Part shown: positions 59,687 to 64,000 of the stretch, piece after piece
Position numbering within the stretch: position 1 is the first letter of the stretch
Layout of the letters: each line of letters starts with the position of its first letter
NCBI RefSeq assembly: GCF_018991925.1
Contig: NW_024742338.1
Span: forward strand, 2,734,495 to 2,798,494
Direction of reading: 5' to 3'
DNA: 64,000 bases
Source of the DNA: Homarus americanus
Lineage: Eukaryota > Arthropoda > Malacostraca > Decapoda > Nephropidae
Translations under genes and position numbers: made by a program
Notes under the pieces: model-generated
What the model saw: only the letters and a program-made list of their open reading frames with translations
Database searches by the model: none
What the model was told of the DNA's origin: nothing

Positions 59687-60139
59687 TATGTACCGCGTCA
59701 CCCATTATTGTCTTGTTCTATAATGTATTGTAGGCGACTGTATTACAATGATACACTATACTACAGCCCCATACTAATACATATTACCATTGTACTGTAC
59801 CAATATACTGTATCATTACTACACTACTCTATTGTATTATATTGTATACCAGTGTACTGCATTAATACACTATTGTATTACGAGATATTGTATAGCTTAT
59901 GTATATACCTGTTTGTTATACACTACCCTACTGTATTTTATTGTATCTCTAATATTTATTGTATTACCAGTCTGTTCTACATTAATACACTACCCTACTG
60001 TATTTTGCTGTATTACCTGTCTCTACTTCAATCACCTCAACACCCACAAAAAAAAAATTATATTCATGGTTCTCTTAAGTGTGGCAGCCATTACTTATCA
60101 TAGTTAATTACTTACAAGGCACTTAACATTAATTACCCC

Positions 60140-60493
60140 TCCTTCCTCACCTCTCTCTCTCTCTCTCTCTCTCTCCTTCCTCACCTCTCTCTCTCTCTCC
60201 TCCTCCTCCTCCTCCTCTTTCTCTCCTCCTCTCACCTCCCTCATCTCCTCTTCACCCCTCCTCTTCCTGTCACCTCCTCCCTCCTTCACCCTCCCTCCCC
60301 TCATCCCTCCCCACTTACCCTCCTCCTCCCTCCCTTCCCTCACCCTCCTCACCTGTTACCCTCCCTCTCCTACCCTGTCACCTCCCACCCCTCTTACCCC
60401 CTCCCCTCACCCCCCACCCACATTTCCTCACCCTAACACATAATTATCCCTTTACTATCCAAGCCTTTATCTAACCGCTGGTCATGTAATGCA

Positions 60494-60541
<48 letters not shown>
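60140..60541. repeat. CT-rich low complexity and (GT)n
   Basis: CT and CTC-rich from 60140 to about 60410; (GT)n at about 60497-60541. Confidence 0.85.
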
Positions 60542-60547
<6 letters not shown>

Positions 60548-60639
60548 TTTTCGTATTTTAGAACTACCGACAGTTAGCTAGTTTGAGAGGTGGTCGTGGT
60601 AACTATTCAACACTGTACATCCTGTTGGTGTCATATGTG

Positions 60640-60945
60640 TACAATCACCATCACTGTACAATCACCTTCACTATCACCATCACTGTACAATCACCTTCAC
60701 TATCACCATCACTTGTCACTGTCACCATGAGTCACCATACAAAACAGTCACAAGACAGTCACCACATACACCATACAGTCACCATACACAGTCACCATAC
60801 ACCACACAGTCACCACACATACACCATACAGTCACCATACACCACACAGTCACCACACATACACCATACAGTCACCATACACCACACAGTCACCACACAT
60901 ACCATACAGTCACCATACACCACACAGTCACCACACAGTAGGCAG
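60640..60945. repeat. CAGTCACCATACACCA minisatellite
   Basis: First a TACAATCACC(A/T)TCACTATCACC portion, then units of CACACAGTCACCACACATAC alternating with ACCATACAGTCACCATACAC. Confidence 0.9.
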
Positions 60946-61109
60946 CAGACAGAACCTCACCTTTAAAAAAACCTTCACCTTACCTGACTAATTACCATTA
61001 ATTACTACCTCCACCTGTTATATACGTCCAGCCTATATCATCACTACTGCTATATCATCTACAACACCTATATAATGCGCTATATATATACACACACCAT
61101 TATTGTATA

Positions 61110-61370
61110 TTTTAGTTAGGTTAGATCAAGTTAGGTCAGGTCAGGTCAAGTTAGGTAAAGTTAGGTCAGGTCAGGTTAGGTAAGGTTAGGTCAGGTCAAG
61201 TTAGGTAAGGTTAGGTCAGGTCAAGTTAGGTAGGTTAGGTCAGGTCAGGTCAAGTTAGGTAAGGTTAGGTCAGGTCAAGTTAGGTAGGTTAGGTCAGGTC
61301 AAGTTAGGTTAGGTCAGGTCAAGTTAGGTAAGGTTAGGTCAGGTTATAGGTTAGGTTAGGTGTTGTTATA
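61110..61370. repeat. TTAGGTCAGGTCAAG repeat (TTAGG-derived)
   Basis: Mixtures of TTAGGT, CAGGT and CAAGT pentamers over about 260 bp, with a unit of about 25 bp such as GTTAGGTAAGGTTAGGTCAG. Confidence 0.9.
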
Positions 61371-61447
61371 ATATTACTATAACACTGGTAGTGGTATATA
61401 ATCTAATCATTTTCATATATTAAATCCTATAAGAGGTGTGCAGTGGG

Positions 61448-61516
61448 TGAGTTGATACGACGTTCAACTCTTAGATATAAAGGACATTGGTTCGATCCCA
61501 AGGTTACTGCCGGGTT
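61448..61516 (+). other. tRNA-like segment with a B box (SINE or pseudo-tRNA remnant)
   Basis: Contains GGTTCGATCCC (pol III B box) preceded by an A box-like TGGGTGAGTTGATACG at tRNA-like spacing. No clean cloverleaf can be drawn, so not a functional tRNA. Confidence 0.35.
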
Positions 61517-61846
61517 TAAATTATCTCTATAAGTGTCTCTCACCATGTTTCAAAATCGTCTCTCTCTAACATTGTCTCTCAAGCAGTATATCTAGTCAAT
61601 CATTCTATCTCTCTGTCTCAAACACACACACACACTCCAACACACACACACACTCAGACACACATACACACACACACACACACACACTGTATGTCTGTCT
61701 CTCTCTCACCCACTGTCTCTCCAGGGTGTGTTTACCTTATCTCTTGTGGTCATATTAGAGACAGTCATTCCTTGTGTGTTTTGATATTCTCTCCAAACAC
61801 ATAAAATATAAACAAGTATATCGAAAATATTTAATGTGGTGCTTGG

Positions 61847-62230
<384 letters not shown>

Positions 62231-62264
62231 GTACTGTCAGCATCTTCACAATAATAACCACTAC

Positions 62265-62321
62265 TATTACTGTACCTACCACTACTACTACCATCACCAC
62301 CACAACAACCACCACCACCAA

Positions 62322-62362
<41 letters not shown>

Positions 62363-63104
62363 CACCACCACCACACAACTACCACCACACCCACCACCAC
62401 AACAACAACCACTACTACTACCACCACCACAACAACCACCACTACCACAACAACCACCACAACTACCACTACTACCACCACCACAACAAAACAACCAACA
62501 CTACTACCACCACCACAACAACCACCACCACCACCACAACAACAACAACCACCACTACTACCACCACACAACAACCACCACAACCACAACAACAACAACA
62601 ACCACCACTACTACCACCACCACAACAACAACCACCATATCTACCACCACCACAACAACAACCACCACCACCACCACAACAACAACAACCACCACTACTA
62701 CCACCACCACAACAACCCACCACCACAACCACAACAACAACAACCACCACTACCACCACCACCACAACAACAACCACCACTACTACCACCACCACAACAA
62801 CAACCACCACCACCACCACAACAACAACAACCACCACTACTACCACCACCACAACAACCACCACCACCACAACCACAACAACAACAACCACCACTACTAC
62901 CACCACCACAACAACAACCACCACCACCACCACTACCACAACAACTACCACTACTACCACCACAACAACAACAACAACCAACACTACTACCACCACCACA
63001 ACAACAACCACCACCACCACCACCACAACAACAACCACCACTACTACCACCACCACAACAACAACCACCACTACTACCACCATCACAACAACAACCACAA
63101 CTAA
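62265..63104. repeat. (ACC/ACT/ACA)n compound trinucleotide tract, about 840 bp
   Basis: Built of ACN triplets arranged in a higher-order module of about 50-90 bp: ACAACAACAACC, then ACCACTACTACC, then ACCACCACC. It reads as poly-Thr in one plus frame, His/Asn/Tyr-rich in another and poly-Val on the minus strand. None has gene context. Confidence 0.95.
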
Positions 63105-63277
63105 TTAATCAGCACCACGAACCACAACATTATACAAGATTATCCAGTAAATGCATCACCGATTTGGGCGTAGCTTAAATCGGTGTATTAACGAAATCGG
63201 GACCACACCGATTTTTACCCAGGTTTACCAACTAGTGAATTATGTTACTTATAGGTCGTAATTATAGGGCGTTTTAC

Positions 63278-63341
<64 letters not shown>
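63278..63341. repeat. (CT)n microsatellite
   Basis: About 64 bp of pure CT. Confidence 0.97.
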
Positions 63342-63344
<3 letters not shown>

Positions 63345-63461
63345 AATTTCTTTCTCCGATTCCAGATTTAGAAAAAGAAAATTTTAAATGGTGGAAATCT
63401 GGAATGGGAATGTCATAAGAATTTGGAATGAGATTTTCCAACTGTACATCTGAAATAATTT

Positions 63462-63632
63462 GTCTAGGTTAGGTTAGATTAGGTTAGGTTAGGTTGTAGG
63501 TTAGGTTAGCTGGTTGGGTTAGCTTAGGTTAGGTTAGGTTGGTTAGGTTAGAGGTTGGTTAGGTTAGGTTAGGTTAGGTTAAGATGTGAATTACACACTT
63601 TAGTGACCGTTTTCACCTAACCTAACCTAACG
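63462..63632. repeat. Interstitial (TTAGG)n-like array, both orientations
   Basis: GGTTAGGTTA runs at 63462-63583, then the opposite orientation CCTAACCTAACC at about 63617-63632. Confidence 0.85.
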
Positions 63633-63785
63633 CCATAAAGAAAAAGGATGAATAAGACACAGATAAGGAAATAAATCAGATGATAAATAAACAAACAGAT
63701 AAACAAAGAATAAATTGAATACATAAAAGAGAAATAAATATAAATTATCAATAAAATAAAGACTCAACGGGTGTCAGTTCCCGAG

Positions 63786-63911
<126 letters not shown>

Positions 63912-64000
63912 GGATGGAACAGTTAATTAAATATAAGCAGTTCTTACCGGGACACAACCACTGGACGTAATCCAATTGGCTACCTACTGTGGAGTCTCCG

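Overview
This is eukaryotic DNA from an arthropod, most likely a decapod crustacean (inference). The reasons are: intron-rich genes with GT-AG borders; (TTAGG)n-type interstitial repeats; many mono- to tetranucleotide microsatellites; dozens of 17-50 bp minisatellites; and LINE 3' ends of the kind common in decapod genomes. Most of the long open frames in the window are translations of tandem repeats and are not genes.

Four protein-coding genes can be supported. (1) The 5' part of a cytosolic sulfotransferase gene on the minus strand, two exons at 1826-1971 and 1120-1303, running off the left edge. (2) A secreted collagen-like protein of 247 residues on the minus strand, four exons between 12909 and 9534. 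(3) A secreted collagen-like protein of 409 residues on the plus strand, four exons between 17583 and 24130. Genes 2 and 3 lie head to head, share domain order and have the same intron phases (1, 0, 1), so they look like a divergent paralogous pair. (4) The complete PERK/EIF2AK3 (PEK) gene on the minus strand, 47919 down to 31581. Seventeen exons sum to 3687 nt, giving 1228 residues: signal peptide, luminal stress-sensor domain, one membrane segment, and an eIF2-alpha kinase with a large acidic insert.

Layout: 0-9 kb holds the sulfotransferase start, a 1.46-kb 29-bp minisatellite and LINE 3' ends. 9.5-24.4 kb is the collagen pair, with minisatellites and a long imperfect inverted repeat between them and LINE fragments in the introns of the minus-strand gene. 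24.4-31.5 kb is AT-rich intergenic DNA with decayed mobile elements. 31.5-48.2 kb is PERK with its promoter-proximal region; its introns carry a minisatellite, MITEs and a LINE copy split by a tRNA-derived SINE. 48.2-64 kb has no gene I can support: it contains one deleted hAT element, a trio of paired forkhead-like sites, and dense micro- and minisatellites including about 380 bp of (GT)n and about 840 bp of an (ACN)-type trinucleotide tract.

Exon borders were read by eye from splice consensus, phase continuity and family similarity. No alignment or transcript data were available.
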